Shown: positions 11,299-23,315, numbered from the stretch's first letter. The stretch: DNA of 64,000 nt from Silene latifolia (GCF_048544455.1 NC_133536.1:171202325-171266324), one strand, 5' to 3'. A program made the numbers and translations. The notes: a model not told the origin generated them from the sequence alone.

Positions 11299-13003
11299 TA
11301 GGATCAAATGAGTCCACCTTCCTTAGGTGAGTCCATGAGTCCTAATCTTGGCCATTAGATTATAACAAAATCAATGGCTAGGATTAAATCTCAAAATAGG
11401 TGGCCTATATAAAAACATAACAAAACCCTAAACATTTCATTCCACTGCCTCACAAATACATTTCTCACTTCTCTCTCTTTCTCCCCACCTTCTCTCTCCA
11501 ACTCCACATCCACCACCCGACACCAATTCTGCCGCCACCCTCCACCACCAAACCACCACAAACCCGCACCTCCTCTTCCGTCCCCTACTTATTACTTGAT
11601 TCAGATATGCCGCCTTCCCCCTCTGCCGCCTCCGACGTCCTCTTCTCTGCCACCGGCTGCCACAACGTCCTTCTCCAACCGCCACCACCTGCTCTTCCCC
11701 TTTCTTCATCCCCTCGTCTTTTTCTGCCGCATTCTTTTTTTTTTTTTTTGAAAGATTTGGTGGTCGTGTTGTGGGGATTGCGGAGGGTGTCGTGGAGAGT
11801 GTGTGGTTGGGGGCGGTTAGTGGCTGCCGCCTCTCTCTCCTTTTTTTTTTTTTTTTCTTTTTCAGATCTATGGTGGTGGTTGTTGTTGGGTTTTTTGTGG
11901 GGATGGTGGTGGTGATCTCGTGATGGTGCTCTTTTCTCTCTGTGTTTTTTTTTAGATCTATGGTGGTGGGCTGGGTCGTTTGTGGGATTGTAGTGGTGCT
12001 AATGTCGTGGCCTTTTCCATTCCTTTTTTTTCCTTTCAGTTCTGTTTTTTTTTCCAGTTCTTGTGGTGCGTGACGGTCGTTGCAGAGGGGACGTCGTGGT
12101 GGTTCGTGTTGGTTGGTGGTGGATTGTTATTAGTTGGCGGCGGTGGTTGATAAGACTAAACTTATACCGATAAAAGGACTCGTATTAAAGTTTCGACTCG
12201 CAAGAATTAAAGTTTTACTCGTTTACCATTAAAATTTCACTCGTAAACCACTAAAGTTTAAGAAATAACAATTTCTTACATCATTATATAAATACACACT
12301 TTTATATTGAAAATGGCCTGAAAACCATTAAAGTTTCACTCATCACCATTAAAGTTTCACACGTTTAACATTAAAGTTTCATTCATAAATCGCTGAAAAT
12401 TAAATAAATATTCATAAATCGCTGAAAATTAAAGTTTTATTCGTCACCATTAAAGTTCCACTCGTTTAACATTAAAGTTTCATTCATAAATCAATGAAAT
12501 TAAATAAATTTTAGTCACAATTACAGCATCACATAAATTCAATTTTTATTTATTAAAATAGCCTAAAAACAATTAAAGTTTCACTTTTAAGCTTTAAAGT
12601 TGAACTCGTATACTATTAAAGTTACATTCAAAAATCAGTTAAATTAAATAAATATTAATCACAATCAAATCATTTCATAAATTCAAATTTTTATATTAAA
12701 AATGGCCTAAAAAGATTAAAGTTTCACTTTTAAGCATTAAAGTTCCACTCGTAAAACATTAAAGTTATATTTTAAAATACATAAATTTAATTTTTAATTT
12801 ACAAAATGACTTTAAAAAATTAAAGTTTCAATCGTAAAGAATTAAATTTGCTCTCACATATTAAAGTTTCAATTTTAAAACATTAAAGTTTCATTTCAAA
12901 AATTGATTAGAAGTCTCAAATCTCAATCATCAATCTAGAAGATCTAATGGCTAAGATAAGGACTTAGGGACTCAATTATTTAGGTGGACTCATTTGAACT
13001 TCA

Positions 13004-13006
<3 letters not shown>
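11295..13006. mobile_element. TIR element inserted in a (TA)n tract (about 1.7 kb, non-autonomous)
   Basis: The ends form an imperfect terminal inverted repeat of about 65 bp. Both ends share CAAATGAGTCCACCT, then GAGTCC, AAGTCC or GAGTCC, and GCCATTAGAT. TA runs flank both sides, which hides any duplication. There is no transposase frame. Inside are a C/T-rich leader-like stretch (11436-11740), G/T-rich sequence and a minisatellite. Targeting of TA microsatellites is known for Micron elements and some Mutator-like elements; I cannot assign a superfamily. It interrupts Tekay-like copy 1, so it is younger than that copy. Confidence 0.7.
12180..12900. repeat. ATTAAAGTTTCA minisatellite inside the TIR element
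   Basis: The core ATTAAAGTTTCA (variants with AAAATTTCAC, AAAGTTCCAC or AAAGTTACA) recurs about 20 times at irregular steps, often followed by CTCGT and an A/T-rich spacer. No coding frame runs through it. Confidence 0.8.

Positions 13007-13077
<71 letters not shown>
13007..13077. repeat. (TA)n microsatellite, right flank
   Basis: An uninterrupted TA run of about 70 bp follows the right end of the TIR element. The predicted poly-(Tyr-Ile) frames over it are artefacts. Confidence 0.95.
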
Positions 13078-13084
<7 letters not shown>

Positions 13085-13535
13085 GTAGTGTTGTACGAGT
13101 TTATATAGCTGAAAGTTTGAGTAAGAGCATGAATAATTGGTTGAAAAAGATGAATAATTGTTTCATGATAATATGATTTATGATTAAGCATGTTATATGA
13201 TGGAAGTTATTTTATGATGTTGTTATGCTAGTAACATGTGAAAAGGGGACTTCATGTCATATATTTGTGATTTTGTTTACGTAAAGTTATAGAATAAAAA
13301 CATGTAGGTAATACATGCTTGGTAAGTTTAATGATGTATGTGCATAATGGATGTTGTTGCTTGGCTTTTGAAGATAGTAACATGTGACTAGGAATACTGG
13401 TTTTATGAGTATTGAGTTGTCTTTGTTTACCTTGTTGTCGTTTAAGTTGTTTGGAAGTAAAAATCAAGTATTTGTGTTTTTCGATTATAGAGAGGTTGGC
13501 TTTAAACTGTTATAACTTGAGATACGCAATAACAA

Positions 13536-15184
13536 AAAAATAAATCATCAAAGGTATTAATTAATATTCCTGCACAGGTAAGTCGTATCCTTTACATAAC
13601 TTTTAAATAAATATGTCATCATAAGTACATATTACAAGGTAGATGTGAATCAAATATTTTTAATAGTGACCATATTACATAAGATAATTTTTGGCCAGTC
13701 CTGATATACCAGAGTTAGTCAAGCCTAACCTGACCTGACTGATCATGGAAAAATAAATCGACCAAGCCTGACCTGATTGACTTTTTGAAGGATGAATTAA
13801 CCTGTCATGACTAGCCTGTCCTGATATGCTTAGATCTATTATCATACTATTGTTATGAATCCTTATATGATTACTCATTAACTTTTCCTTATTATATATC
13901 AAGCATGTCTAGCATGATATTAGAACTTTTGATCAATAGAATTTTTAATATTACCATGTTACACACATTACACAACATGAATGTTTGGAGACATAATCTA
14001 TCCTGGCCTACTAGTTAACATGGTTGTGATTTATAATTCATGTGTATCATTTATAAGCTACTTGTGATATCCTTGTAAGATATTTCGGTCCTGCCAAGTG
14101 CAACTTTATGTGACATGTGGTAAGTTTATGAGTTACATGGTGATCAAAGGAGACATAACAGTCAGTCCTGAACGGATTAAAGCAATACTGGAGTTCTAAT
14201 TAGTAAAACCAGTCAGGGACATCCAAAACTGACAGGACGGATTCTGACATGAACAAAAATCAGCCCTGGATTGTTATTTTGAAACCTTAAAGCCTTCCTA
14301 GTAAGGTAAGTTTCTCACCTAGCAATTACAGTACCCAGTTAGGGGTACATGTGTAGCATCATCCTGCATGGAAATAGATCATGTATGAGTACCCTGACAT
14401 GTATGAAAAAAGGAGGTTGATGAAAAAAACGTGAAAAAGAAAGAAAAGAAAAAAAAAGAAGTTGAAGAAAAAAAAAACGTGATTCAAGTGAAAAAGAAAG
14501 AAACCGTGAAAACAGAAAAAAAAAAAAAAAATTTATGAAAAAAAAGATGTTGTTTGATGAGACGGTTTCGCTCCTATGCTTTATTTATATCATTTGAGGA
14601 GTATTTTCAGTTCGGTTTGACGAGTTTTGTGCCAAATGAAGGGCACTTGTGTTTAATTCATAATTGAGTTGGAGATGGATGTTGTCACATGGTTTTGTTC
14701 AAGTACTAGCTTGATCACCTATACCTCCACATTCCCATAACATGTTTTGCCTTTTCTTACCCATTGCCTCACTATACCATATTTTGTAAGCCCTCGGCTG
14801 TGAGAGGACCTTGTTTGGTTGGAATGTGTGTATGGTAGCTAGAATTGTCTATCATATTAGTTGCATGCATGTTTATGTGGGTCGTAGTCTAGGTGATCGA
14901 CTATTTTTCTTTCTCTCTTACATATATACGTTTACCCTTTGCTTCATGAGAGAAGAGTGACCCGTGAGAGTCCATTATTAAAGGTCTTGCAAGGTCGACG
15001 GTTCAGCTTTATTATAAACATCCTATAACTCGTTTGCATTTGAGTGTTTGCTTTAAGTGTTAGTTTGCTTGCATTAAAATTGGTTTAAGTGGGCATTTGT
15101 AGCTAGCTCTGAGTTATCTTTTCCGTTCCATTAGTTTGCATTTAGTTTACTCGAGGACGAGTAAAGGTTTGGTTTGGGGAGATT
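13536..15184 (+). mobile_element. Athila-like element copy, degenerate 3' interior
   Basis: This stretch leads directly into the plus-strand Athila-like LTR at 15185. It contains a decayed pol relic (14161-14310), a purine-rich A/G tract (14403-14560), non-coding 3' sequence and a polypurine-type end (GGTTTGGTTTGGGGAGATT). A hairpin TTTACTCG-AGGA-CGAGTAAA sits at 15146-15165. The part from 13536 to about 14150 is not recognised. Confidence 0.6.
14161..14310 (+). pseudogene. Ty3/gypsy pol relic (RT connection region)
   Basis: In one frame from 14161 the translation reads VSPERIKAILEF, a stop, then KPVRDIQ and further stops. This resembles the Tat/Athila RT C-terminal segment, in which a V(N/S)PEKIKAIL motif precedes a segment ending in FFKALK; here a stretch near 14279-14298 reads YFETLKAFL. 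At least three in-frame stops make it a fossil. Confidence 0.5.
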
Positions 15185-16519
15185 TGATACGTGCATTTTA
15201 TATAGTCTTTTTGGCCTTTTTATGCGCGTATTTCTATGCTATTATCGTAGTTTTATGCTACGAAATGCCCCGAATATGCTACTTTGGTTTATTTTGTCTT
15301 ATTTACAGGAATGAACCAGAAAGTAGTGAAATCGAGTCTTTTATCGTCCGTTTTGCATGCATTTAGAGGAAGAGTGAATTTGGAGCGGGAATATAGCTGT
15401 CTTGGGATGCGTGAAGCCATTTCGGGAGCTAAAAGACAAGTCAAAGCTGAAACTAACGAGAATTATGAGCTGCTGAAGTCAAAGTCAATCGATCGAGTAC
15501 ATTTCTGGTCGATCGAGTGCTTCTGTTAGGAATAATAAGTCGATCGAGTACTTTTCTTAGTCGATCGAACAGTTGCTATTTGTGGTTTACTCGATCGAGT
15601 GACATTTTTAGTCGATCGAGTAGTTTGAGCCAGGATTTGCTCGATCGAGTAGTTTAAAACCACTCGATCGAGTGGATTCTCTTACGGGCTTGGGCTTTTT
15701 GTTTTATTTCAGCATTAGGTTTAATAAACTCATCTTTCCTATAAATAGGAAGACGATAGAACAGTTTAGGGGACTTCGTCCACATATATGTTACGTTGCT
15801 TTTTCCCTTTTCCACTGTTGAATGCTACTTTCCCAATTTCCGGATTTATTTCTGTACTATTTCTCTCCCTTTTTCTCCTTAATTTATTTAATGTTTATTA
15901 TTCTCCCTTCCCTTGCTCTTGCTCTTTTATTCATGTCTAGCTAAATTTCTCTGCTAGGATTAGGGTAGTCAATGGACTGTTGTTAATTGCTAATTAGGTT
16001 TATAGATTCGTCGTTGTTGTAGTCTATGTTGTTAATCGCTGCTATAATTGTATCCTGCTAGTTGATTCGAAGCAATTAGTCTTTTTAACTTTGGTAAACC
16101 TTGACCTGGACCGAAAGGTTGGAAGGGGTGAGACCCGCAGTGAACAATAGGACGCTTTAGTGAGGGCGAAAGTTAAGCTAATAGCATTTTAGGGCGAATT
16201 GAGACCGAAAAGAGATATTCGTTGCCCCTTAGACCGACACATCGACTAATCTGTGACCTTATCTGCAATTAACTGACGTTCATTGATGACCTGAAATCCT
16301 AGTTCCCTTTCTCTTATTGTTAATTTCTCTTATTCATTTCTCTCTTGCCTTAATCTCTTTAGTTTAGTCAAAATAACCAAAACCCCCACATTGTGACATT
16401 AGACAGACCGAATAGACAAGTAGATAGTGACCGCCTCCCTGTAGAGATCGACCCTATTTACCGCTGACTTCTGTTAGTAGTAGCTAGGTATTTATTTTTT
16501 GTACATAACGACCGTATCA
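15185..16519 (+). repeat. 3' LTR of Athila-like element (1335 bp)
   Basis: The LTR starts TGATACGTGC and ends ACCGTATCA. It is preceded by a polypurine region and not followed by a primer site, so it is a 3' LTR. It matches the minus-strand LTR at 2284-3618 in length and order. No clear 5-bp target duplication can be read because the 5' LTR is missing. Confidence 0.85.
15487..15671. repeat. CGATCG palindrome array 7 (8 sites, Athila-like LTR)
   Basis: Cores are at 15490, 15510, 15541, 15562, 15592, 15613, 15642 and 15665. Steps are 20, 31, 21, 30, 21, 29 and 23 bp. Confidence 0.9.
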
Positions 16520-16769
16520 ATAATTATATATAATTAATCACAACTAACAAAAGATCTATTTTCCATTTGAATTTGTTAAGAACTAAAACACTAATTACAA
16601 AGTAGGTTTATACCATGCATGTTATCAAGTGTGGCTATCCAAGCCTAAAAATTCCGATTTGGATAAGTTCGGATTAGCGAATCCTAAACCCTTTCATAAA
16701 CCCTTCTAATTCACAAATCACGTGAAATCACAACACAAGGGTTTCCTGACTTTCTTCTCTTTGTTTTTT

Positions 16770-16943
16770 CAATTCAATACTATCGCACAACCTGAGTAAA
16801 AAATGAAGAGATTAAGCACCAAATTGATTTCATCCTCCAAAATTACATCAATTCAATACTATCGCAGTATCGCACAATCTGAGTAAGAAATGAAGAGATT
16901 AAGCACCAAGCCACCAAATTGATTTCATCCTCCAAAATTACAT
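16770..16943 (+). repeat. 87-bp tandem duplication at the start of the TPR pseudogene
   Basis: The sequence from CAATTCAATACTATCGCA through CATCCTCCAAAATTACATCAA is present twice with an 87-bp shift (ATGs at 16803 and 16890). The second copy has an extra GCCACCAA, which puts a stop ten codons after its ATG. Confidence 0.85.
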
Positions 16944-17697
16944 CAATTTCTGGCAATTTCACCACACAATTCACAAATTATTCATCATCAATTTTCCAAT
17001 CCCCAATTCAAAAACCATGTACCTACCAAAACCTAAAACCCTACTCAAATTCCAATAGTTTATTCTATAAACCCTACAAAACCCACCAATTCCACAACAA
17101 CCCATCTCATAATTATTGTACCCATGTTGGAATTACCCCAGACTTGGACTCTAATCAGAGTAAAATCGAGAAAAAGTCACAAATTGATAAGTTTTAGACG
17201 CAGCGGTGTCGGCTGAGGAAATGCTCGAATCTTTCAAGGAAAGATTACATTCTTTTTCTGATAGAGCATTAGTTTCTTTTGATAAAGCAGGTGAAAATGA
17301 ATATTCTTTGTATGTTGCTGTTTCTTTACAACTTCTGGGTTGTACTAATTATAGTATAAGGAAGTTTGATGATGCATTAGGGTTTCTGAATAGAGCTAAT
17401 GAGATATTGGTTAAGTTAGATAATGATGGTATGTATGATGCTAATGATAATGTTCATGTTGCTAAGGGTATGATTGAGGCTGTTTTGGATAATTTGAGGA
17501 AAGCTTTGGAGTATAAGGAGTTTTTAATGGGGAAGGATAGTAGGGAGTTTGGGAGTGCTAATAGGGAATTTGCTGAGGCGTGTGCCGGGAATGAGAACTT
17601 TGAGGGTGCTTTGCCGTATGGTTTGAAGGCGATGGTGTCGAATCAATATTTGACCAAGTTGAGAACAAACGAGCTGCATCAAGCCATAATGGATTAA
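16803..17697 (+). pseudogene. Broken TPR (kinesin-light-chain-like) protein gene, probably mitochondrial type
   Basis: The first ATG (16803) begins MKRLSTKLISSSKIT, a basic, Ser-rich, presequence-like start, but the frame is broken by the 87-bp duplication. The open stretch to 17197 continues Ser/Asn-rich and ends at TAG. A single missing T near 17195 would join it to the next frame, which runs 17206-17697. That part has helical TPR-type repeats: SLYVAVSLQLLGCTNYSIRK, DDALGFLNRANEIL, ALEYKEFLMG and FEGALPYGLKAM. The C terminus stops abruptly after NELHQAIMD where related plant proteins continue. Several independent lesions suggest a pseudogene; an unspliced or misread gene is the alternative. 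The exact family member is not identified. Confidence 0.55.
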
Positions 17698-18465
17698 TGA
17701 GTGATATACAATTTCTACGTAAATATAAGTATTATTGGAACTTGAGTGTTGGTCCATATTGGTCAAGCTATTACTCTTACTATATGGATACAACACAAGA
17801 ATTATTTGTGCCATGTAATGGCATACGTAGCTATTTTGAATTTTGATACCTATGTCCATCCCATACCCTAATGGCCCTCTACATCTAAAAAGCAGAGCAT
17901 ATCCTCCCAATGTCTACTTCAACGGAGACACTATATCATAATTTGTGTTGGTTGCTAATAATAACAGTATATATTTGACCCACCATACAATTTGCGGGGC
18001 CAAGTCTGTATCCTTCGGTCTTCATATAAATGTTACTCTACCTAAGGCTCGATTTTCCCTGGCACAAATTCTTAGCTTAGGGTTACCACGTTTGCTCTCT
18101 TACACACTCAAGTTTCGGAATTTAATTTAAGCAGCACGCAGTCGATTACTATCATAAAACCGTTTTATGAATATAGGCTACCAAAACAGCATGTAGTAGT
18201 ACCAAAAATATCGAAACTATCAACAAAAACAATATCTTTCGTATATCAATATGAAGTTGCACTTTGTTGATAATAATATAGTTGGTATCCTTAAATTAAA
18301 GTATGATTCATTTTTTATGGCATGTTAATAATTATAATTAGACCAAAATATACAATAATAACACTATTGTCCAATTGTTAAATCAGACAATATAGGAAAA
18401 AAAACGCATGAAATTCAAGGCTAAATAAAATTGGATTTAATATGTATTTTAGGTACAAAGTGGAC
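17698..18465. other. AT-rich intergenic stretch, nothing recognised
   Basis: No convincing ORF, RNA gene or repeat boundary was seen. The predicted small frames on both strands (17524-17910 minus, 17945-18130 plus) lack domain features. Confidence 0.6.
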
Positions 18466-18735
18466 TCTATCAATATATAAAGAGGATAATTATTGCTAAT
18501 GCAATTATTGATTATCTGGATTAAATTAGTTTTGATTAGTATTTAAATTAAAAATTATAAAATAAAAATTTAAATTTAAATATTTTTTTAAAATAAAGAG
18601 GTTGATAAATTAAATTTGACTCCAACAATAATTTCACATTTATGTTCATGTCATCCACAATATCTTACCTTTTTAGTTAATATTGAGAAGTGAACCAATA
18701 TTATAACCCGTGCAACGCACGAGCACAAAATCTAG
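18466..18735 (+). mobile_element. Mini-Helitron
   Basis: The left end reads TCTATCAATATATAAAGAGG, the usual start of many plant Helitrons (TC at 18466 or 18470). The right end has a hairpin CGTGC-AAC-GCACG (within 18708-18724), then a short spacer and CTAG, followed by T. The length of about 270 bp allows no coding capacity, so it is a non-autonomous copy. Confidence 0.65.
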
Positions 18736-19078
18736 TTATGTATGATAATAAACATTTTCAACGTTTTTTTGAGTAGGAGTTAAGTATGATTGTCCCTAGA
18801 TTGTGCTTTGTTGGTGTTATAATTGTGCCTATGTTGAACTATCATCCTGATTCAATGTGTTAGTTGGATATTACATTCAAATTACTTCAGTTGGTGTAAA
18901 TTAGGTTTTTGAGCAGAAAATTAGTTGTACATCTTCCAAAGTACAATGTCCAAAGTACAATTACCAAACCTCGGCAAATGGAAATAAATTTCAGATTAAG
19001 GGGATCTGGGTCAACAAAAAGAATTTACTATTTTTGTAGTTCGTAATTAAAACTGACAATTTGAACTACGTTATTTAA

Positions 19079-19109
19079 TAACCGTGCAACGCACGTGCAT
19101 GAAATCTAG
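19079..19109 (+). mobile_element. Second Helitron-type 3' end
   Basis: ACCGTGCAACGCACGTGCA with a CGTGC/GCACG stem followed by AAATCTAG and T repeats the terminus seen at 18735. No matching start was seen between 18736 and 19079, so it may be a second, alternative end of the same element or a truncated copy. Confidence 0.5.
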
Positions 19110-19301
19110 TAAACAAATAAAGTTTTGGAGAGCTCAACTTTGAATTACATTGCAAAAACTAAGGCAAATTTAAAATTAAAATACATGAATCTCAAAACCC
19201 CAAAGTATAGGGGTCTTCAATCTCATCTTGAAACTTTAGGTTATCGAACCTCACTTTATTCGCCGTACAGTAATGTATCATAATAGCCTTCAACACCCTT
19301 A

Positions 19302-20540
19302 TTAATAAGAGGAACCCAAACCCAAAACGATTTTAAAATGAGGAATAAACCAGGTTGGTGAACAAATTGAGGAACGTCTATCATTGCCTTCATAAAACCG
19401 CTCTATACGATTCGTTCTTAGGTTAAATACACCCATATCACGTCCAGCGAGTATTCCACCTTGCTCTGGTGGACACAACCACGACTCAGTGTCATCATCT
19501 GTGAAATATACAGAATTCTGTCGCAAACCTTTGGCATGTGCCAAAGACACTGACATAGAAGAGTTATCACCTACAAACAAAACAATATCACCTAAATCTT
19601 TAATATTCTCCCAATTTTGGTCTTTAGGATTTAGTTTGTAGATTTTGAATTCTATAGTTCTATAAACAATATCATAAAGATCATCTGAATCCATCACATC
19701 TTCCTTGAATCGTAGCACCATAAGGAGGTCACTACCTGATTGTACCAAATATGCATAATTAGTGCATACGTTCAATCTTTCAAAAATCCTATACTTACCA
19801 GGCGAATAAATTGTTGGTTTAACAACCCCTGCACCGTAGAATTCCTTCACACTCCAATATGCAATTGCTCCATCATAATTGTATAAAGCAAATACAAGAT
19901 CATTCATGACAAGAACATCATAAACACCAAGAACTAGGTCCTCGATCAATATTGTTGTCCACGCTTGATCTCCACACTTAGCAAAACTTAAGCCCTTATA
20001 CTCAGGAGAAAGTAGTATAATAACAAACTCATGATGACCACCACTTTGAGGCACTTTGAGCACAATGAGCTTTTGCAAAAAAAACATCAAAACCCAATCA
20101 TAATAATCATACCATGAATCATCAAAACTTCCGGGTTCATATATAGGTAGGTGTGGAAGTGTTTGCAAAGATGGGAAACTAATATTCGCTTTTGTAAAGG
20201 GATTAAATAATTGAACGGTGAGGTCGCGTTTAGCCATTGCAATCCAACCATAAGGTGAACCCCAACACCTTGCTCCAAACGTCTCTGGGAGATTTAAACT
20301 ATAATGCTTATTATTGTTGAGATTAAAGATGTTCCGAAGACAATTGGGATTACCTTGAGTGTTTTCGGCAAGTAAAAGCCATGGTAGTGATGGAGCCCTC
20401 CATAGGTGCTTTATTGAGGACGAAGCACAATTCCAGGATCGACAAACCGCAGAAAAATAAATAAAATCTTCAAAAGAGTCCATCTTGAATGCAATGTTAC
20501 CAAGAAGGTCGAGAGGCAATGTAGACCAATCGGCGGACAT
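19302..20540 (-). CDS. F-box protein with DUF295 domain
   Basis: This 412-codon single-exon gene is intact. Residues about 3-45 form an F-box (DWSTLPLDLLGNIAFKM, then FSAVCRSWN), which in known proteins binds SKP1 in SCF ubiquitin ligases. The rest matches the DUF295/KIB-type beta-propeller layout: SPYGWIAM near residue 94, LFNPFTKANI, and a C-terminal GGILAGRDMGVFNLRTNRIE. Such proteins usually act as substrate receptors for ubiquitination in the cytosol or nucleus, but the substrate cannot be inferred. The first ATG is used because the F-box starts immediately after it. It lies in the only gene-bearing part of the window with no TE interrupting it. This family is large and often lineage-expanded, so a recently silenced copy is possible. 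Confidence 0.85.
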   Translation of the reverse strand: MSADWSTLPLDLLGNIAFKMDSFEDFIYFSAVCRSWNCASSSIKHLWRAPSLPWLLLAENTQGNPNCLRNIFNLNNNKHYSLNLPETFGARCWGSPYGWIAMAKRDLTVQLFNPFTKANISFPSLQTLPHLPIYEPGSFDDSWYDYYDWVLMFFLQKLIVLKVPQSGGHHEFVIILLSPEYKGLSFAKCGDQAWTTILIEDLVLGVYDVLVMNDLVFALYNYDGAIAYWSVKEFYGAGVVKPTIYSPGKYRIFERLNVCTNYAYLVQSGSDLLMVLRFKEDVMDSDDLYDIVYRTIEFKIYKLNPKDQNWENIKDLGDIVLFVGDNSSMSVSLAHAKGLRQNSVYFTDDDTESWLCPPEQGGILAGRDMGVFNLRTNRIERFYEGNDRRSSICSPTWFIPHFKIVLGLGSSY

Positions 20541-23197
20541 CTAATGGCAGCAGTAAAATTAAAGTTAATAAACAAAAGACGAAAGTTTAGAGTTAAGAAA
20601 TTGCAAAAGAAGAACCAATCCAGCAATCCAGCTAGTTTTACAAAAAAAAAAAGCACGCAGTGAAGCTATAATAAAGAAAAGGAAACACGGAGAAACATTC
20701 AGTAAATCGAAGAAGTTTAATCATTCATCAATTTCACAAATTAATATTATTGACAATAACACCACAAACTATGTACCAACAATTCACAGTTAGTTGTGTT
20801 GTGTGACTGCATCCCTATTTATCCTTCTGTTTTGTTCTCAATTCATCATTCATCAATTTCACAAACTACTTTTATGTAATAGATTATACGAAGAATATTG
20901 ATACAGTAATAATAATCAATATACAAATTCATGATGCATCATTTAATTAATGAATCAGAGCCTTTCACGGTAGAAAACCAATCCAGCTAAGTCAATAATA
21001 AACAAAACAAAGGGAAAGATGGAGAAACATTAAAATTGAAGAACTAGAATAATCTAGCGAGTTAATAATGTTAAAATTATAAATACTTGGTTTATTGTAA
21101 AACGGAATCCCTTTAATAACTCCGTTTTGTTCTCAAAACATCATTCAACAATTTAATTACAATTAAGATCAGAGGCGAGTCCAGGATTTGACTAAAGGAG
21201 TGGCATAGTAAGTAAAAAAAATTGCGGACAACATTTGTACATTAAATTCTAATATTGTCAATACACAGTAATATAATTAGAGATTACTAAGAAAAATCTA
21301 ACGCCATCCAAAGAGGATTCATATCTTGAAAAGGCCTAATAATATCATCATTACTTATTTGTGCAAAAAAATCTCTCTCACTATAAGTGATTAAAACAAT
21401 TATTCATTCACATACAATAATTAGTAACTACAGCTGGGGTTGTTTTCATTCAACTTACTTCAATTTAAATTTCAAGAAATCTTCAATTTTCTCACAAATT
21501 AGCAACTGGATTCTTTTGATTCGACCTGATTTTCACTTCTTTGAGCTTAATGCTTAAGATTTGCTTGAGTCTTCCATTAAAGTTGCATGCTTGCATCTAA
21601 CCCATTAATTTTTTTGGTATTATAAGCTTAACAGTTTTGATTTTTATAAACTTTCACACAAATTTACATCTGGGTTTGTGTTTGTGTTCCATATTAAGCT
21701 TAAAGCTCAAAGCTTTGTTGGATTTTACATCTGGGTTTTGGTTTACTTTGTGTATTGGTTTTATTCGCCGTATGAGTTTTAAGCTTGCCTTTAGAGTTAG
21801 AATTGGTTTACTTGTTTGCCGAACAATCTACATGAAAGCAGGGGCGTTTTTGGCGGGGTGCAGGTGTTCATCTACACCCCTTTTCCGAAAAATAATTACA
21901 ATATTGTTAAGTAAAGGAGCACATTAATTGACTATTTCTGAGTTAGAGGTCATGAGTTCTATCCTTGTGCTCGGACAATTTTTAGATATTTTCATTGTTA
22001 AAAAAATTTACGCACCCCCGTCCATCAAATCCTAGAACCGCCTCTACATGAAAATAGAGTACATTTGTGTGATGAGCTTGATTGTGTTGTAGTGTATAAT
22101 GGCATTGAAATTACCAGTAGCCATTGGATCGATTGGTCGTGGATACAACATATCGACATATCTTAGCTTAAATTTTTTAAAGGTGAATCGATTGAATCTC
22201 ATTTGATTGAAATTAGTGAGGATAAGTGCTAAGATATTGCTTTGCCCGGTGGAATTGTGGTTCCTAATTACCCAAAGTACAGAAATTGAACTCAATGATT
22301 TAGGGTTTGAGCAAAATGAGTAATTAACCAATCATTCAATCTAAACTACCACAAATCTACAATTACACTAATAGATTAAAATTAATAATAACAACAAACA
22401 AAATAACCAAACATTCAATCAAATATTCAATAATCGAATTTGGGGAGAAATTTGGGGAAAAAATTAAGAATATTAAACATACCGAGTAGGTGAGAATGGA
22501 GAGGGAGCAGGAGAGGCAGGCAACAGGTAGGGTCGGAGGTCGGTGGGAGGCAGGCGACAGGTAGGGTCGGAGGTCGGTGGTGAGGAGGAGGCCGGCAAGC
22601 AGTAGGCGGCTGACGAGGGTGGTTTGTGGTTGTATTTGGGGTGGTAAATTTTCTTTAACTCAGCTTATGTTTTCCTTTTTTTCTTTAAAATATCACATTT
22701 TCTATTTTTTTTATTCTAATCAAATTATTAATTAGCACTCCGTAATTATTACTTAGTGATTGAAAATATTCCTAAATAAAATATGTAAATTAATAGATCA
22801 ATTAATATTTTAGTTTGATTTGGAATTCTTCTTAAGAAATTTATGGTAAATTAAACACACAGGTACACAACTGTTTATAAATGACTAGTTGTTGCCCAAT
22901 TTGGTGGAATGCTTAGCGAAAATAAGTCGGTAGTGTATGATAGAAAGGTGCATGATCCATTATATATTTATAAATGGTGGAACTCGCTTAGTATTTATTA
23001 CAAAACGGCCGTAAATGCTAGAAAATGTCATGTTTAATGCAAAATAAATATAGTACAAAAGTCGCAAAAAATAAGGTGGATCAACAGCACCACAAAGGCA
23101 TGGGCCTTTGGCAAACAGACCTAAAGACCGAGATTAGAACACGAAATGACTAAACGAACGCTTTACTAAACTATTCTTAAGAGGGGACAATGTCTTG
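20541..23197. other. Intergenic stretch upstream of the F-box gene
   Basis: AT-rich sequence without convincing genes. It would contain the F-box promoter just above 20540. A partial tandem duplication of about 37 bp (GACAGGTAGGGTCGGAGGTCG type) lies at 22505-22585 in a G/A-rich patch. Small frames here lack recognisable domains. Confidence 0.6.
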
Positions 23198-23315
23198 TTA
23201 CAAAGCTCTTATCAATGGCGAGGTCGAAATCCATCCTGCTGATTCTCTATGCTTTAAACGGTCTCCCTGTAAACTTCCTTCCTCCAATCTTTCAATGCTG
23301 AGATTATTCCTGTTT
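23198..23315 (-). pseudogene. Exon-like fragment, C-terminal exon of an unknown gene
   Basis: On the minus strand a splice acceptor (GCAGCAG) is followed by a 38-codon frame that includes SIERLEEGSLQGDRLKHRES and WISTSPLIRAL and then TAA. It looks protein-derived, but I do not recognise the family. No upstream exons could be joined to it with confidence. Confidence 0.35.

Larger units (their letters stand above)
10845..13535 (+). mobile_element. Tekay-like element copy 1, 5' internal region (truncated)
   Basis: Homologous to the start of the copy 2 interior (30930 to about 31900). It is non-coding, is split by a TIR element and its (TA)n tracts (11228-13077), and its similarity to copy 2 stops at about 13535, just after GTTATAACTTGAGAT. 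Beyond that point the sequence belongs to an Athila-like element. Confidence 0.7.

Noticed and set aside
11437..11915. Gly/Arg-rich and Phe-rich frames in the TIR element
   Set aside because: Low-complexity G/T and C/T sequence without conserved motifs.
12994..13191. Open frames of alternating Tyr and Ile on both strands
   Set aside because: Pure product of the (TA)n microsatellite.
17524..17910. 128-codon minus-strand frame
   Set aside because: It lies opposite the TPR frame and runs into intergenic DNA; no domain similarity.
21170..22035. Phrases such as GGCGAGTCCAGGATTTGA and CTAGAACCGCCTCTAC resembling common plant repeat ends
   Set aside because: No pair of ends, no duplication and no coding remnant could be shown.
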